Notes: a model not told the origin generated them from the letters alone. A stretch of 64,000 nt of DNA from Bdellovibrio sp. ZAP7 (GCF_006874645.1 NZ_CP030082.1:1364001-1428000); one strand, 5' to 3'; shown: positions 1 to 8,823, counted from the first letter of the stretch. Translations and numbers: made by a program.

Positions 1-2
1 CA

Positions 3-788
3 GGCACGTACCGAAGTATTCTCATTGAAGAAATGCGCAAGCGACAAAGAAAAAATCCCGCGTATTCCATGCGAGCATTCGCACGCGACATAGGTGTTTC
101 AGCATCGCGCTTAAGTGAGTTGTTGAATTCCAAAGTAGGACTTTCAGATTCCAGGGCAACTATCGTAGCGGACCGTCTGCAATTGAAGGGTAAGGAAAAA
201 GCATTCTTTATCGATTTGGTTCAGGCGGAACATGCTCGCAGCAAGCTTGCTAAAAAAGCAGCGAGCGAACGCGTGAAGGCTTACCTTCTGGATGCCAAGA
301 AAATTTCTGACGACGATTTCCATTTAATTTCTGACTGGCAAAACCTTGCCGTTTTGGAACTGGTTGATATTCCAGGCACACCTCACAGCTTTTCCGCGAT
401 CGCGAAAAAATTGGGAATCAGTGTCGCTGAGGCCGAAGCAACCGTAGCTCGCCTGATGAAAGTTGGATTGCTGAAAGAAGAAGGAGGCCGCTGGGTGGTT
501 TCCGATTCTGATTCTACGACGACAGCCGACGTACCATCGATTGCCATTCAAAATTATCACCGTCAGATGTTAGAACGTGCGAGTCGTTCACTGAGCGTCG
601 ATCCCGTGGAATCTCGGGACCTGTCCTCGGTGGTGTTCAGTCTTGATTCCACCCAATTGGCTTATGCCAAAGAGCGTATTCGTGAGTTTCGTCGCGTGCT
701 ATCACAAGAACTGGCAGGGATGCCCAGTAAAGATAAGGTTTATAGTTTAGCTATTCAATTGTTTGAGCTTAAGGGGGATGAAGCATGA
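3..788 (+). CDS. TIGR02147 family HTH regulator (5' end outside window)
   Basis: The reading frame is open to the left edge. An ATG at 33 is probably internal, because the codons before it (Y-R-S-I-L) fit the usual N-terminal 'YR.FL' start of TIGR02147 proteins, so the true start lies before base 1. The visible part has an N-terminal helix-turn-helix (S-M-R-A-F-A-R-D followed by S-R-L-S-E-L-L-N), a middle segment resembling a winged helix, and a C-terminal DUF4423-like half rich in charged helices. The family is abundant in Bdellovibrio and Fibrobacteres and is thought to regulate the gene next to it. The stop overlaps the next start (ATGA at 785), so the two genes are translationally coupled. 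Confidence 0.85.
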   Translation, partial: GTYRSILIEEMRKRQRKNPAYSMRAFARDIGVSASRLSELLNSKVGLSDSRATIVADRLQLKGKEKAFFIDLVQAEHARSKLAKKAASERVKAYLLDAKKISDDDFHLISDWQNLAVLELVDIPGTPHSFSAIAKKLGISVAEAEATVARLMKVGLLKEEGGRWVVSDSDSTTTADVPSIAIQNYHRQMLERASRSLSVDPVESRDLSSVVFSLDSTQLAYAKERIREFRRVLSQELAGMPSKDKVYSLAIQLFELKGDEA

Positions 789-1858
789 GGCACATGATTG
801 GCGTTTTAGTTTTATTTCTTGGTTTGAATGCGTTCGCCGTGCGCGAAGTGCAAAACGGCGGCGGTGGAGTCAATACCAATGGTCAACTGGAAACGTTTTT
901 TTCGGCCAATTTTCGTTTAGAGGACCAACCAGAAGATGCGCAGAAAATTCCGGGCTTGGCACGGTTGATCGCTGAGATCGATGCGTTACCAATTAAAGCG
1001 TACGCCAAAGGCCGCCTCCTTGAAGTGGTTTTTCCAACTGCCGATCGCAACTATTATCGCATCAAAGGCGGGGAGTTCGACCCAATCACTCGCCGCAGAG
1101 TAGCGGCAGAATATGCAAGAATTTTAGGGGTTCCTGCAGATAAGGTTGTCTTCTTTGCGGCCAGCTCTCCTCAAAGTAAAACAACTGTCTTGATGAATGA
1201 GTTTTACAAACTGAAGGAAGTTGAGCAGGCGGTGATTCTGTTGCACGAAGGGCTTTGGATTTACAATGCCACTTTGGAATATACAGATGTCCTATCTCTT
1301 GAGCAGGATGCGCAGGCTTACTTTCAGGACCACTCTAACACCAAGGCTCTTTTAAGCATGATCACAAAGCTCAGTGACGTATTTTCGGATCGCTCATTGC
1401 CTTTGAGTGCGACAATGGCACTTGACTATAAAGCGGGAATTTTCCCGGTAGCATCCTCAAACCCGAATACCGTAAGATTGGTTGATTTAGTCGGCCCTGG
1501 ATATTTGGACTGCATGTTTTTGCATGATTTTTCGAACCATAAGAGTCGCATCGCTGAAATTGATTACGTTCGAAACTGCAATCAAATCATCCAGTACTAC
1601 AGCGTGATGCAGGCAAGTAAATATCCTCAGGCCACATATTTTCAGGCCCTCACGTTGTACCTAAGTCGCTTTGGTACCATTGATGTTTTGGATACTTACC
1701 GTGACACCACTCACTTGAGTGGAAGCCTCGCCAAAATGAATTACGAAAGCTTCCGTGATAGTATTTACGTCGATATCCAACAGCCTATGGGCGGTACGAA
1801 GTTGGATTTGAAAATCTATAATGGTGAAAATGAGCAGATTGGTCGCCTGCGATTTTAG
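785..1858 (+). CDS. Secreted protein of unknown function, coupled to the TIGR02147 regulator
   Basis: I do not recognise this 357-residue protein. It starts with a short signal peptide (M-R-H-M-I-G-V-L-V-L-F-L-G-L-N-A-F-A), probably cleaved after AFA, followed by a Gly-rich stretch (NGGGGVN). There are no membrane segments after the signal. Around residue 155 the sequence V-I-L-L-H-E-G-L-W-I contains an HE pair, suggestive of a metal site but not a full zinc-protease motif. The start overlaps the stop of the TIGR02147 gene by four bases. Such regulator-plus-exported-protein pairs recur in Bdellovibrio, so the regulator probably controls this exported protein. It ends four bases before the convergent flavin monooxygenase gene. 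Confidence 0.8.
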   Translation: MRHMIGVLVLFLGLNAFAVREVQNGGGGVNTNGQLETFFSANFRLEDQPEDAQKIPGLARLIAEIDALPIKAYAKGRLLEVVFPTADRNYYRIKGGEFDPITRRRVAAEYARILGVPADKVVFFAASSPQSKTTVLMNEFYKLKEVEQAVILLHEGLWIYNATLEYTDVLSLEQDAQAYFQDHSNTKALLSMITKLSDVFSDRSLPLSATMALDYKAGIFPVASSNPNTVRLVDLVGPGYLDCMFLHDFSNHKSRIAEIDYVRNCNQIIQYYSVMQASKYPQATYFQALTLYLSRFGTIDVLDTYRDTTHLSGSLAKMNYESFRDSIYVDIQQPMGGTKLDLKIYNGENEQIGRLRF

Positions 1859-1861
1859 TGT

Positions 1862-2899
1862 CTATTTCTGAGCCAGCTTCTCGCGCACCAAAGGAACCAC
1901 TTTGGTGCCATAGAGCTCAATACACTTCATTAGATTTTCATGGGGAAGTGTTCCTAAGCTGTATTTCAAATCAAATCTTGAAACTCCCAGGTGCTTCACA
2001 GTCGTTGCGATTTTTTCTGCTACAGTTTCTGGCGAACCGACGTACAACGAGCCGTCGGCACCTATCTGTTGAATAAATTGTTCTTTTGAAATTGGCGGCC
2101 AACCACGGTCACGACCAATTCGATTCATCATCGTTTGATAATGGGGCCAGATGGTTTCTTTGGCTTCCTCGTCGGTGTTGGCGACAAATCCAGGAGAGTG
2201 CACCCCAATCGGCTGAGTGCGCTGATTAAACTGCGACAAGGACTTATAATAAAGATCTACGAAGGGTTTAAAACCTTTGGGATCGCCACCGATGATTGCC
2301 AGCATAAGAGGGAAACCATAGTGAGCGGCGCGCAGAACCGATTTTGGTGTACCGCCGACGCCGATCCAAGTGCGAAGTTTTCCTTCGGGCTGTGGAAAAA
2401 CGCTTTGCTCTGCAACGGGAACACGAGTGTTGCCCGACCAATTAACCGGATTGCCTTTAAGAATTTGTGCAAACAAATCCAGTTTTTCTTCAAAGAGTTC
2501 TTCGTACTGTTCAAGATCGAAACCGAACAGAGGAAAGGATTCGATGAAAGATCCGCGTCCCATGATCACTTCCGCGCGACCATTTGAAATGGCGTCGATG
2601 GTGGAAAATCTTTGAAAGACCCGAATAGGATCGTCAGAACTTAAAACTGTTACCGCTGAACCCAAGCGAATCCTACTGGTTTGTGCCGCGACGGCTGCTA
2701 AGACAACTTCGGGAGCGGAAACTGCAAAGTCGTCGCGGTGATGTTCGCCGACTCCGAAAAAATCCAGACCCAATTGATCTGCCAACACTCCTTCAGCGAC
2801 AACATTACGAATGACTTGAGCCTGAGAAAGTTTTTTTCCGTTTAAATCAAATGTGACATCACCAAACGTATCCAAGCCCATTTCAAGTTGCACTGCCAT
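1862..2899 (-). CDS. LLM class flavin-dependent oxidoreductase (luciferase-like monooxygenase)
   Basis: This 345-residue protein has the bacterial-luciferase TIM-barrel pattern. The N-terminal strand MGLDTFGD is followed by GEHHRDDF near residue 51, then the segment R-I-R-L-G-S-A-V-T-V-L-S, and the E-V-I-M-G-R-G-S active-site region, all typical of F420- or FMN-dependent LLM monooxygenases. The substrate cannot be told from sequence. The start is supported by AGGAG five bases upstream. It is a single gene, convergent with the secreted-protein gene and divergent from tag. Confidence 0.88.
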   Translation of the reverse strand: MAVQLEMGLDTFGDVTFDLNGKKLSQAQVIRNVVAEGVLADQLGLDFFGVGEHHRDDFAVSAPEVVLAAVAAQTSRIRLGSAVTVLSSDDPIRVFQRFSTIDAISNGRAEVIMGRGSFIESFPLFGFDLEQYEELFEEKLDLFAQILKGNPVNWSGNTRVPVAEQSVFPQPEGKLRTWIGVGGTPKSVLRAAHYGFPLMLAIIGGDPKGFKPFVDLYYKSLSQFNQRTQPIGVHSPGFVANTDEEAKETIWPHYQTMMNRIGRDRGWPPISKEQFIQQIGADGSLYVGSPETVAEKIATTVKHLGVSRFDLKYSLGTLPHENLMKCIELYGTKVVPLVREKLAQK

Positions 2900-2998
2900 A
2901 AGAACTCCTGCTGCTTTAAGTGTAGCGGGTGTTCCGGGCTTTTAGCATTGTAAAAGTTAATAAAAAAACGGTAGGATGACAAACATCCGAGGTTCTAG

Positions 2999-3625
2999 AT
3001 GTCTTACTGTTCTGCTCTGAAGCATATGTCTGATGAAAAAAAGGCGATTCACAAACCTTATCATGACAAGGCCTATGGTTTTCCAATTCATTCGGACGAC
3101 GAATTGTTTTGTCGTTTGATTTTGGAAATCAACCAAGCAGGCCTTAGCTGGGAAACAATTCTTAAAAAGCAGGACACCTTCCGTAAGGCGTATCATAACT
3201 TTGATATCAAGAAAGTTGCCGGCTATAAAGCTGCCGACCGCAAGCGCCTGATGAATGATCCCGGTATCATTCGCAATCGTTTAAAAATCAATGCAGCCAT
3301 TGAAAATGCCAAGACGATCCTAGAACTGCAGAAAGAATTTGGCTCCTTCAAAAAATGGATCGAACATCACCATCCTTTAACTAAGGAAGAATGGGTTAAA
3401 CTTTTTAAGAAAACTTTTAAATTCACCGGCGGCGAAATCGTGAATGAATTCCTGCAAAGTGCGGGATACCTGGCCGGAGCCCACGATCCAAGTTGCGAGA
3501 TTTACAAAAAAGTCCTTAAAGCTAAGCCGATGTGGAATCGCGAAATGAAAGTGAACGGCAAGGTGGCTAAGAAACCTGCTGGTACGAAATCGCCAATTAA
3601 AGCCAAACCTAAAAAGAAGAAGTAA
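2999..3625 (+). CDS. tag: DNA-3-methyladenine glycosylase I
   Basis: Excises 3-methyladenine from alkylated DNA (base excision repair). The E. coli Tag pattern is present: Cys4 and His22 (Y-H-D-K-A-Y-G) plus a C-terminal H-D-P-S-C give the four zinc ligands. L-E-I-N-Q-A-G-L-S-W carries Glu43, matching the base-recognition Glu38 of E. coli, and the following Trp. A lysine-rich tail of about 20 residues (K-P-K-K-K-K end) is an extension beyond the usual length and may bind DNA nonspecifically. GAGG six bases upstream supports the ATG. The MazG-like gene follows after 2 bp, so the two are likely one operon. Confidence 0.92.
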   Translation: MSYCSALKHMSDEKKAIHKPYHDKAYGFPIHSDDELFCRLILEINQAGLSWETILKKQDTFRKAYHNFDIKKVAGYKAADRKRLMNDPGIIRNRLKINAAIENAKTILELQKEFGSFKKWIEHHHPLTKEEWVKLFKKTFKFTGGEIVNEFLQSAGYLAGAHDPSCEIYKKVLKAKPMWNREMKVNGKVAKKPAGTKSPIKAKPKKKK

Positions 3626-3627
3626 AT

Positions 3628-3987
3628 ATGGCTCAGCAAGACTCCGTTTCAGATTTGATTAAAGTGATTCAAAAGTTTTGCGAAGAGCGGGACTGGGATC
3701 AATTTCATCCTCCCAAAGATCTAGCGATCGGCATGTCTACGGAAGCCAACGAGCTTTTGGATCTGTTTCGTTTTAAAACCGAAGCTCAAATCCAAGAAAA
3801 AATGGGTTCGCCGGAGTTTAAAGAAAAAGTGTCTGACGAACTGGCGGACGTATTTTTCTTTGTCCTGCGTTTTGCACAGATGAATCAAATCGACTTGGGC
3901 GGGGCTTTAAATAAAAAGCTCGCTAAGAATGCGGCGAAATATCCCGTTGAAACGGCTAAAGGCTCTAACAAAAAATATAACGAATAG
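3628..3987 (+). CDS. MazG-like / RS21-C6-type nucleotide pyrophosphohydrolase
   Basis: This 119-residue all-alpha NTP-PPase hydrolyses non-canonical or excess dNTPs to the monophosphate. The EExxE-(12-28)-ExxD magnesium site is visible as E-A-N-E-L-L-D near residue 38 and S-D-E-L-A-D-V-F near residue 71. Length and the R-D-W-D-Q-F-H-P-P-K-D-L-A segment match the RS21-C6/DCTPP1 subgroup, which prefers dCTP analogues. It follows tag closely, which suggests a shared role in keeping damaged bases out of DNA. Confidence 0.88.
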   Translation: MAQQDSVSDLIKVIQKFCEERDWDQFHPPKDLAIGMSTEANELLDLFRFKTEAQIQEKMGSPEFKEKVSDELADVFFFVLRFAQMNQIDLGGALNKKLAKNAAKYPVETAKGSNKKYNE

Positions 3988-3989
3988 TT

Positions 3990-4640
3990 TTACGCCAGTT
4001 CCATGGAAAGCATTTTGGCCATCGGTCCGATAGTCATATCACTGTCTTCATTGGCTGCGCTGATATATAAATCCACTTTGGGAAAATAGCGAACCGTAAT
4101 ATTGGCATCCAATGTGTCGCAATTTTTTGCAGGCGTGGTCACTGAATGTCTGCGGCACATCACCGGACGATGTTCATAGATGCTGCAAGAACCTTCACCA
4201 TTTAAAAATACACAAGGGTTATCAAGATTGCGCTTTCCTTGTTTCCACTGGGGATCCTGCAGTTCGCGCTGGCTTTGCTTTTTTAGTCGTTCACGATCAA
4301 TTGCGTGACCCTCTTTTACCAAATTTCCCAAGATGCGGGCCTCGTGGCTGGTCACTTCCACTTCCATATGGCAACAAGCCGAACAACCTTTGCGGCAGCT
4401 GATTTGAATATCTTTTTCGGAATCAATTTCTTCTTCGACCAGGGCGTGAAGGGCGCGGGCGCGCAAGCTTCCGGTTGGCACTTCCATTAAGTCATCTCTG
4501 ATGCGGGAAAGCTCGTTATCCAAGGATAAGAGGAAAGCTTTAAAAGTTTCAGCATCCAACTGAGTCTCGTAACCATGCACGAACTCTTTAAAAGACCGTG
4601 TCAGGCGGGGATGCTGCTTTAAAAAATCAGGAAGTGTCAT
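3990..4640 (-). CDS. YkgJ-family cysteine cluster protein
   Basis: This 216-residue protein has the YkgJ/UPF0153 cysteine pattern: a central C-R-K-G-C-S-A-C-C block and later C-V-F, G-S-C-S-I-Y-E-H-R-P-V-M-C-R and N-C-D cysteines. These probably bind zinc or an Fe-S cluster. The 'Y-x-x-R-P-x-x-C-R' segment is the family hallmark. The N-terminal about 70 residues are helical and variable. The function is not established for the family. It is convergent with the MazG-like gene, 2 bp apart. Confidence 0.85.
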   Translation of the reverse strand: MTLPDFLKQHPRLTRSFKEFVHGYETQLDAETFKAFLLSLDNELSRIRDDLMEVPTGSLRARALHALVEEEIDSEKDIQISCRKGCSACCHMEVEVTSHEARILGNLVKEGHAIDRERLKKQSQRELQDPQWKQGKRNLDNPCVFLNGEGSCSIYEHRPVMCRRHSVTTPAKNCDTLDANITVRYFPKVDLYISAANEDSDMTIGPMAKMLSMELA

Positions 4641-4674
4641 TGTAAGAGTTTAACTTTGTTTGCTAGGATATGCC

Positions 4675-5061
4675 ATGACTTTGCCACTTCAGTACTTTCA
4701 GCTTTGGTTGCTGAAATTCTTCACATTTCTTTTGGGATGTATGTCCTGTTTTTACTTTCAAGCACAACTGGGGATGACGCCAGTAATGGGGGCCGCCTTG
4801 ACGGGGCTGCTGGGGACGTTTATTCCAGAAACCAAGCGCATTGAAAAAACTCATGTGCACGCCAATATCTACATGGGTGCATTTGTGGCGATGGGTTCTA
4901 AAATTACGGATCAAGGTTTTTGGCAGATCCTTGTGGTCTCGGCCATGGGCAGTTTGATTTACTTTGCAATGAGTCGTTATTTCAAAGGCATGGGCGGCCG
5001 TTTGGGGTTGATTGCGTTTATCTCTTCGCTTTTGGGACTCGCGCTAAAGGTGATGGTATGA
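4675..5061 (+). CDS. Small integral membrane protein, paralogue of the next gene
   Basis: About 128 residues, mostly hydrophobic, with three or four predicted membrane segments and a G-M-G-G-R-L-G-L-I-A-F motif near the C-terminus. I chose the ATG at 4675 over an upstream TTG (4660) because TAGGA lies six bases before it. The stop overlaps the next start (ATGA). The two proteins share the pattern G-A-F-V-A-M ... F-K-G-M-G-G-R-L-G, so they look like a duplicated pair that may form a heteromeric membrane complex. I do not recognise the family. Confidence 0.7.
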   Translation: MTLPLQYFQLWLLKFFTFLLGCMSCFYFQAQLGMTPVMGAALTGLLGTFIPETKRIEKTHVHANIYMGAFVAMGSKITDQGFWQILVVSAMGSLIYFAMSRYFKGMGGRLGLIAFISSLLGLALKVMV

Positions 5062-5447
5062 CCCTTTTCGGTGTGATGGCTGTTGCGTCTTTAAGTGCGC
5101 AGGTTACTTATTATTTAATTCATACAAAACATTGGCCGACGGTGCGTGCTTCCGCTTTGCCGACGTTGATATTCGTCGTGATCTTGCAACATTCTGGTAT
5201 CAATTGGGACGGAGCTTTACAGGCGGCTTTTTTCGGAGCCACCTTCGTCGGCATGACTGATAGATCCCGCCTGGGCTGGAGAAGAGTGCTAATTGCCAGT
5301 TTGATTTTTTCTCTGGTGTTCACTTTCCTCATTCCTTATGCGAAAGGCATCGGGGGAGGTTTGGGAGCGGCGGCGTTTGCCTCGTGCTCTGTGGTTTATT
5401 TTTTAACAAATGCCGTAAAGAAGATGGTGAAGTTCGCAAGGCCTTAA
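5058..5447 (+). CDS. Small integral membrane protein, second of a paralogous pair
   Basis: About 129 residues starting M-T-L-F-G-V-M. It has four hydrophobic segments and the motif A-K-G-I-G-G-G-L-G-A-A-A-F, which aligns with G-M-G-G-R-L-G-L-I-A-F of the preceding protein. G-A-T-F-V-G-M also matches G-A-F-V-A-M there. The start codon overlaps the preceding stop (ATGA), so the two are translationally coupled. The role is unknown; a small transporter or channel of two subunits is possible but unsupported beyond topology. Confidence 0.7.
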   Translation: MTLFGVMAVASLSAQVTYYLIHTKHWPTVRASALPTLIFVVILQHSGINWDGALQAAFFGATFVGMTDRSRLGWRRVLIASLIFSLVFTFLIPYAKGIGGGLGAAAFASCSVVYFLTNAVKKMVKFARP

Positions 5448-5523
5448 GAGTCCAAAGTGTGTACTATGCGGGACTTGATATTGTTTTCTTGAGCGTCTCT
5501 CCGCCAGTGCATACGCTTAAGGC

Positions 5524-6174
5524 ATGAGTAATAATTATTTTGCATCCCCTTTTGCAGGCAAATCTCTTAAAGAGCAAACTACAAATCCTAATATTATTGT
5601 TGGCGAGTACAGCTACTATTCCGGCTATTATCATGGGCATTCTTTTGATGATTGTGCTTGGTATTTGCCAAACGATCGTTCTGATGTGGATAAACTTTAT
5701 ATCGGGAAGTTCTGTTCCATTGGTTCTGGTGTCAGCTTTCTGATGGGCGGGAATCAAGGGCATCGTAAAGAATGGGTTTCAACCTATCCCTTTGCTTTCA
5801 TCACCCAGGATCCCACGTTTCAAAAAGCAGCGAACTCCTATCGTCCTGCCGGTGACACGGTTATCGGTCATGACGTGTGGATCGGCGCCGAAGCGATGAT
5901 CATGCCGGGAGTTCGAGTGGGAAATGGTTGCGTGATTGGTGCTCGGACTATGGTTACCAAAAATATTGAGCCCTATACGATTGTTGTTGGTGGGGGAGAG
6001 GTCGTCCGCAAAAGATTCTCGGATCCTGAAATTTCCATGCTGATGGAAATGAATTGGTGGGATTGGTCAAAAGAAACCTTGGAGGAAGCGATGCCACTGC
6101 TGACTAACAATGACATCGTCGCTCTTTATCGCTTTTGGGAAAAACGTAAAACTCAGGCGCCCGTGGTTTTGTAG
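5524..6174 (+). CDS. catB: CatB-type (xenobiotic) acetyltransferase
   Basis: A 216-residue hexapeptide-repeat (left-handed beta-helix) acetyltransferase. The N-terminal [16 protein letters not shown] segment, [11 protein letters not shown], the loop G-G-N-Q-G-H with His80 as expected catalytic base, W-V-S-T-Y-P-F, and the I-G-H-D-V-W-I-G coil are the signatures of type-B chloramphenicol/xenobiotic acetyltransferases (CatB, Vat). Chromosomal members often have unknown physiological substrates, so drug resistance is possible but not shown. The 3' end overlaps the convergent SRPBCC gene by 22 bp. Confidence 0.87.
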   Translation: MSNNYFASPFAGKSLKEQTTNPNIIVGEYSYYSGYYHGHSFDDCAWYLPNDRSDVDKLYIGKFCSIGSGVSFLMGGNQGHRKEWVSTYPFAFITQDPTFQKAANSYRPAGDTVIGHDVWIGAEAMIMPGVRVGNGCVIGARTMVTKNIEPYTIVVGGGEVVRKRFSDPEISMLMEMNWWDWSKETLEEAMPLLTNNDIVALYRFWEKRKTQAPVVL

Positions 6175-6608
6175 GCGCCTTTTCTTAGATTGATTCCATA
6201 TTCCAAATACGCCTTCATAGCACAGATCATTTGTGACCAGCCCATGCAGTTGCCATAGGAATTCTTGATATCTTTTTCGGTTTCTTGCCAGCCGGTTTCA
6301 GAGACCTTCACTTTGGTTTCGCCGGCGTTTAAGGCTTCAAACCGAAACTCGACGGTATTTTGGCCCTCGCCCGATGGATTTCCCCATTCAATGACGATTA
6401 ATTTGTTTGTAATGATTTGTTTTGATTTAACTGGAAAAGGCCCTGGGAAGTCAGCGAATTCCCATTGCACCGTCGTGCCTTCTTTCAGCGGAGCAGACGC
6501 GCCTGCGGTGGAGAAGTACTTGCTGATTTGGTTGTTATCGTAAACGGCATTGAAAACATCTTGGATAGGTTTTTGTATGATGATCCAGACTTCAAATTCA
6601 GGAATCAT
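6153..6608 (-). CDS. SRPBCC (AHSA1-like) domain protein
   Basis: 151 residues with the START/Bet v1-like AHSA1 fold: an N-terminal strand with [17 protein letters not shown], a central F-R-F-E-A-L segment, V-S-E-T-G-W, and a C-terminal long helix with [15 protein letters not shown]. These proteins bind small hydrophobic ligands; the ligand is unknown. GGAGG five bases upstream fixes the start. The 3' end overlaps catB in convergent orientation. Confidence 0.83.
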   Translation of the reverse strand: MIPEFEVWIIIQKPIQDVFNAVYDNNQISKYFSTAGASAPLKEGTTVQWEFADFPGPFPVKSKQIITNKLIVIEWGNPSGEGQNTVEFRFEALNAGETKVKVSETGWQETEKDIKNSYGNCMGWSQMICAMKAYLEYGINLRKGAYKTTGA

Positions 6609-6721
6609 AGTGGCCTCCGTTTTCGAGTTAGAGCTGATTTGCCAGCATTCAAATGCTGTTTTAGTGGGATTCTAGATTCTTTAATGATTGAATGAAGTCG
6701 ATTTCATTGTAAAGTGTTTGT

Positions 6722-7330
6722 ATGACGTCATTTGAGAAACAAATTGAGTGGATTGAAAAAAACTTTCGTGAAATCAAGGAATCTGATCAAGTTTCATTGG
6801 AGCTTAAGTACGCAACGGTTGATAACTTTATGAACTTTGATGTCTATCACGGGTTCAATCGCTGTTTTGTTTCTCCCTTGGCTTATGAAATGTTCATGCG
6901 GGCTTGTGCAGAGTTGAAACGCAAACATCCACGCTTGAAGTTTTTAATCTGGGATGCTCTTCGTCCTCGTACAATTCAGGCGCAGTTTTACAAGCACCTG
7001 GAAGGTACACCTTTTCAAAATTATGTCGCTCCTCCATTTCCAGGTTCTTTGCATAATTTTGGCATGGCCCTGGATCTGACTTTGAAAGAACGTGACGGAG
7101 ATTATTTGGACATGGGCACTGGCTTTGATGATTTCAGGGATCTTGCTCAGCCCAAATTGGAATCGCAATTTTTGAAGTCCGGCGAATTGACTCAACTGCA
7201 GTACAGTAACCGTATGATTCTGCGAACCTTGCTCGAAGACCAAGGATTCAAAGTTCTGGAGCACGAGTGGTGGCACTTCAACGCTCTTCCCAAAGACCAA
7301 GTTCATGGTAAGCATCCGATTTTGGAGTAG
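6722..7330 (+). CDS. ddpX: D-alanyl-D-alanine dipeptidase (VanX/DdpX family, M15D)
   Basis: A zinc dipeptidase hydrolysing D-Ala-D-Ala. The M15 zinc motif S-L-H-N-F-G-M-A-L-D gives His111 and Asp118, and E-W-W-H-F gives Glu182 (base) and His185 (third zinc ligand). R-P near residue 81 (D-A-L-R-P) matches the VanX transition-state arginine. No signal peptide is seen, so it is probably cytoplasmic. There are no van ligase or sensor genes nearby, so vancomycin resistance is unlikely. Recycling of D-Ala dipeptides, perhaps from digested prey wall, is an inference. Confidence 0.88.
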   Translation: MTSFEKQIEWIEKNFREIKESDQVSLELKYATVDNFMNFDVYHGFNRCFVSPLAYEMFMRACAELKRKHPRLKFLIWDALRPRTIQAQFYKHLEGTPFQNYVAPPFPGSLHNFGMALDLTLKERDGDYLDMGTGFDDFRDLAQPKLESQFLKSGELTQLQYSNRMILRTLLEDQGFKVLEHEWWHFNALPKDQVHGKHPILE

Positions 7331-7674
7331 TTCAGCTGCCAGGGGGGCAGGCTTAGTAAAATCCGTCGTCTCATTTGGAAGATAGATCTTCCCCTAGCTG
7401 GCGTAAGATTTAAAATTTACCCGCTCTACCAAGAAAAGATGTGTCATTAAAAGTAATGTAATTGAAAATTTATTTGACGTGATTTTGCAATTTCTTATGG
7501 GCTTTGTCAGAGTGTTTTATCGTTATTGCGAGAAGCTTGGTGAATTCCAGAAATTCTATTCCAGGATAGGCTTATAGAACGTATACGAACGCCTTTTGAA
7601 TGCTTTTGTAAACCGGGGCAGCAAACTCAATTGACCGAATAATTCGTTTTTAAAACCCATGCTATAAATCCTAA
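7331..7674. other. Intergenic region without a clear gene
   Basis: No convincing coding frame or RNA gene. It is AT-rich toward the HNH gene. A 16-bp perfect palindrome (7377-7392, GGAAGAT-AG-ATCTTCC) sits about 50 bases after ddpX and could be an operator or chance. Confidence 0.4.
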
Positions 7675-7710
7675 ATGCAAATGGCCAACCCTAAAGCAAA
7701 ACGAGGAAGT

Positions 7711-8703
7711 ATGGATTTAACATCGGTATCAAATGCGGAGCTTTTAAATCGAGTGGAGAAATTGGCGCGGACTGAGCGTAAAATCACTCATTTGATTTTG
7801 AGGCATCTGGTTGAGGTTGAGACTCGTCGGCTGTATTTGGATTTGGGCTTTACCTCTCTGTTTAAATATATGATCAGCCATTTGCAATACTCCGAAGACG
7901 CGGCCTATCGTCGGATTCAGGCTGCGCGACTTTTAAAGAAAGTTCCTCAGCTAAATCAAGCGATTGAAAATGGCGATCTTAATTTGACTCAGCTTCACCG
8001 GGTGCAGAAATGCCTAACCAAAGAGCTGGAAAATGGTAATGCAGTCTCATTGGAAAAAACTGAAGAGGTGCTTGAGTTGATTCAGAAGAAATCCAGTATG
8101 GAAACTCAGAAAATTCTAGCAATTGAATTTAACCAGCCAATTCAAATGCATGAAACAATCAAATCTCAACGTGATGATTCCCTCCGTATGGAGATCAGTT
8201 TTTCGCCAGAGCAAATGGCGGATCTTGAACACGCCAAAGATTTGCTATCGCACGCATTGCCGAGCCCAACGTGGGCAGAGTTATTTGCATATTTGGCGAA
8301 AAAGCAAATCCAAACGAAACTGGGTCAAAAGAATAACAAGGATCTAAACTCAGTGAAACCTAATGTTGCGAATGAAAATAGGCAACGCGCTTCAGTGGAC
8401 GTAGCCGCGAAAGATTCAAAATCTGCAGAATTTGTTCTTAAGAAAAATGCAAACGAAGGCGAGAGAATTAATAAACGCAAGCACATCAAAACAACCAATC
8501 GTCGCATGCTCTTGGCAAAATCAAATCATCATTGTGAATACGTTCATGGGGATGGGCAACGCTGTTTAAGCAAGTATCAGCTTCAAGTGGATCACAAGCT
8601 ACCTTTGGCAATGGGTGGGACAAATGATATCCAGAACTTCCGTATTTTGTGCCGGACGCACAATCTGTCAGAGGCTCGCAGACTAAGACTATCAAAATAT
8701 TGA
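7711..8703 (+). CDS. HNH endonuclease domain protein (DUF222-like architecture)
   Basis: About 330 residues. The N-terminal part is helical, with the DUF222-like pattern L-L-N-R-V-E-K-L-A-R-T-E-R and Y-L-D-L-G-F-T-S-L-F-K-Y. A low-complexity linker follows, and the C-terminal HNH nuclease has H-C-E-Y ... C-L-S-K-Y-Q-L-Q-V-D-H-K-L-P-L-A-x-G-G and N-F-R-I-L-C-R-T-H-N. The paired cysteines and histidines suggest a zinc-stabilised beta-beta-alpha-metal fold. I prefer ATG 7711 (GAGGA just upstream) to ATG 7675, which has no ribosome site. Similar multi-copy genes are common in Bdellovibrio. The role is unknown. Confidence 0.8.
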   Translation: MDLTSVSNAELLNRVEKLARTERKITHLILRHLVEVETRRLYLDLGFTSLFKYMISHLQYSEDAAYRRIQAARLLKKVPQLNQAIENGDLNLTQLHRVQKCLTKELENGNAVSLEKTEEVLELIQKKSSMETQKILAIEFNQPIQMHETIKSQRDDSLRMEISFSPEQMADLEHAKDLLSHALPSPTWAELFAYLAKKQIQTKLGQKNNKDLNSVKPNVANENRQRASVDVAAKDSKSAEFVLKKNANEGERINKRKHIKTTNRRMLLAKSNHHCEYVHGDGQRCLSKYQLQVDHKLPLAMGGTNDIQNFRILCRTHNLSEARRLRLSKY

Positions 8704-8731
8704 TGCAGCATTTCTGGGTAGCGCGAGTTAA

Positions 8732-8760
8732 AATCCCCGGTTACGGAAGCCGGGGATTCT
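8732..8760. terminator. Bidirectional hairpin terminator
   Basis: Perfect 9-bp stem AATCCCCGG / CCGGGGATT with a nine-base loop, 30 bases after the HNH stop. T-rich tracts flank it on both sides, so it can end the HNH transcript and the convergent minus-strand small secreted gene. Confidence 0.7.
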
Positions 8761-8823
8761 ATTATTAGAAGATAAATTGTCGCCAAGGTTGGATTTGGCT
8801 TCGTAAAAGAAAGAATAAGAAAA

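Noticed and set aside
7377-7392. 16-bp palindrome after ddpX
   Set aside because: Isolated, without an adjacent regulator or promoter; noted but not claimed as an operator.
7711-8703. HNH gene as part of an intron or mobile element
   Set aside because: No inverted repeats, intron structure or target duplication flank it.
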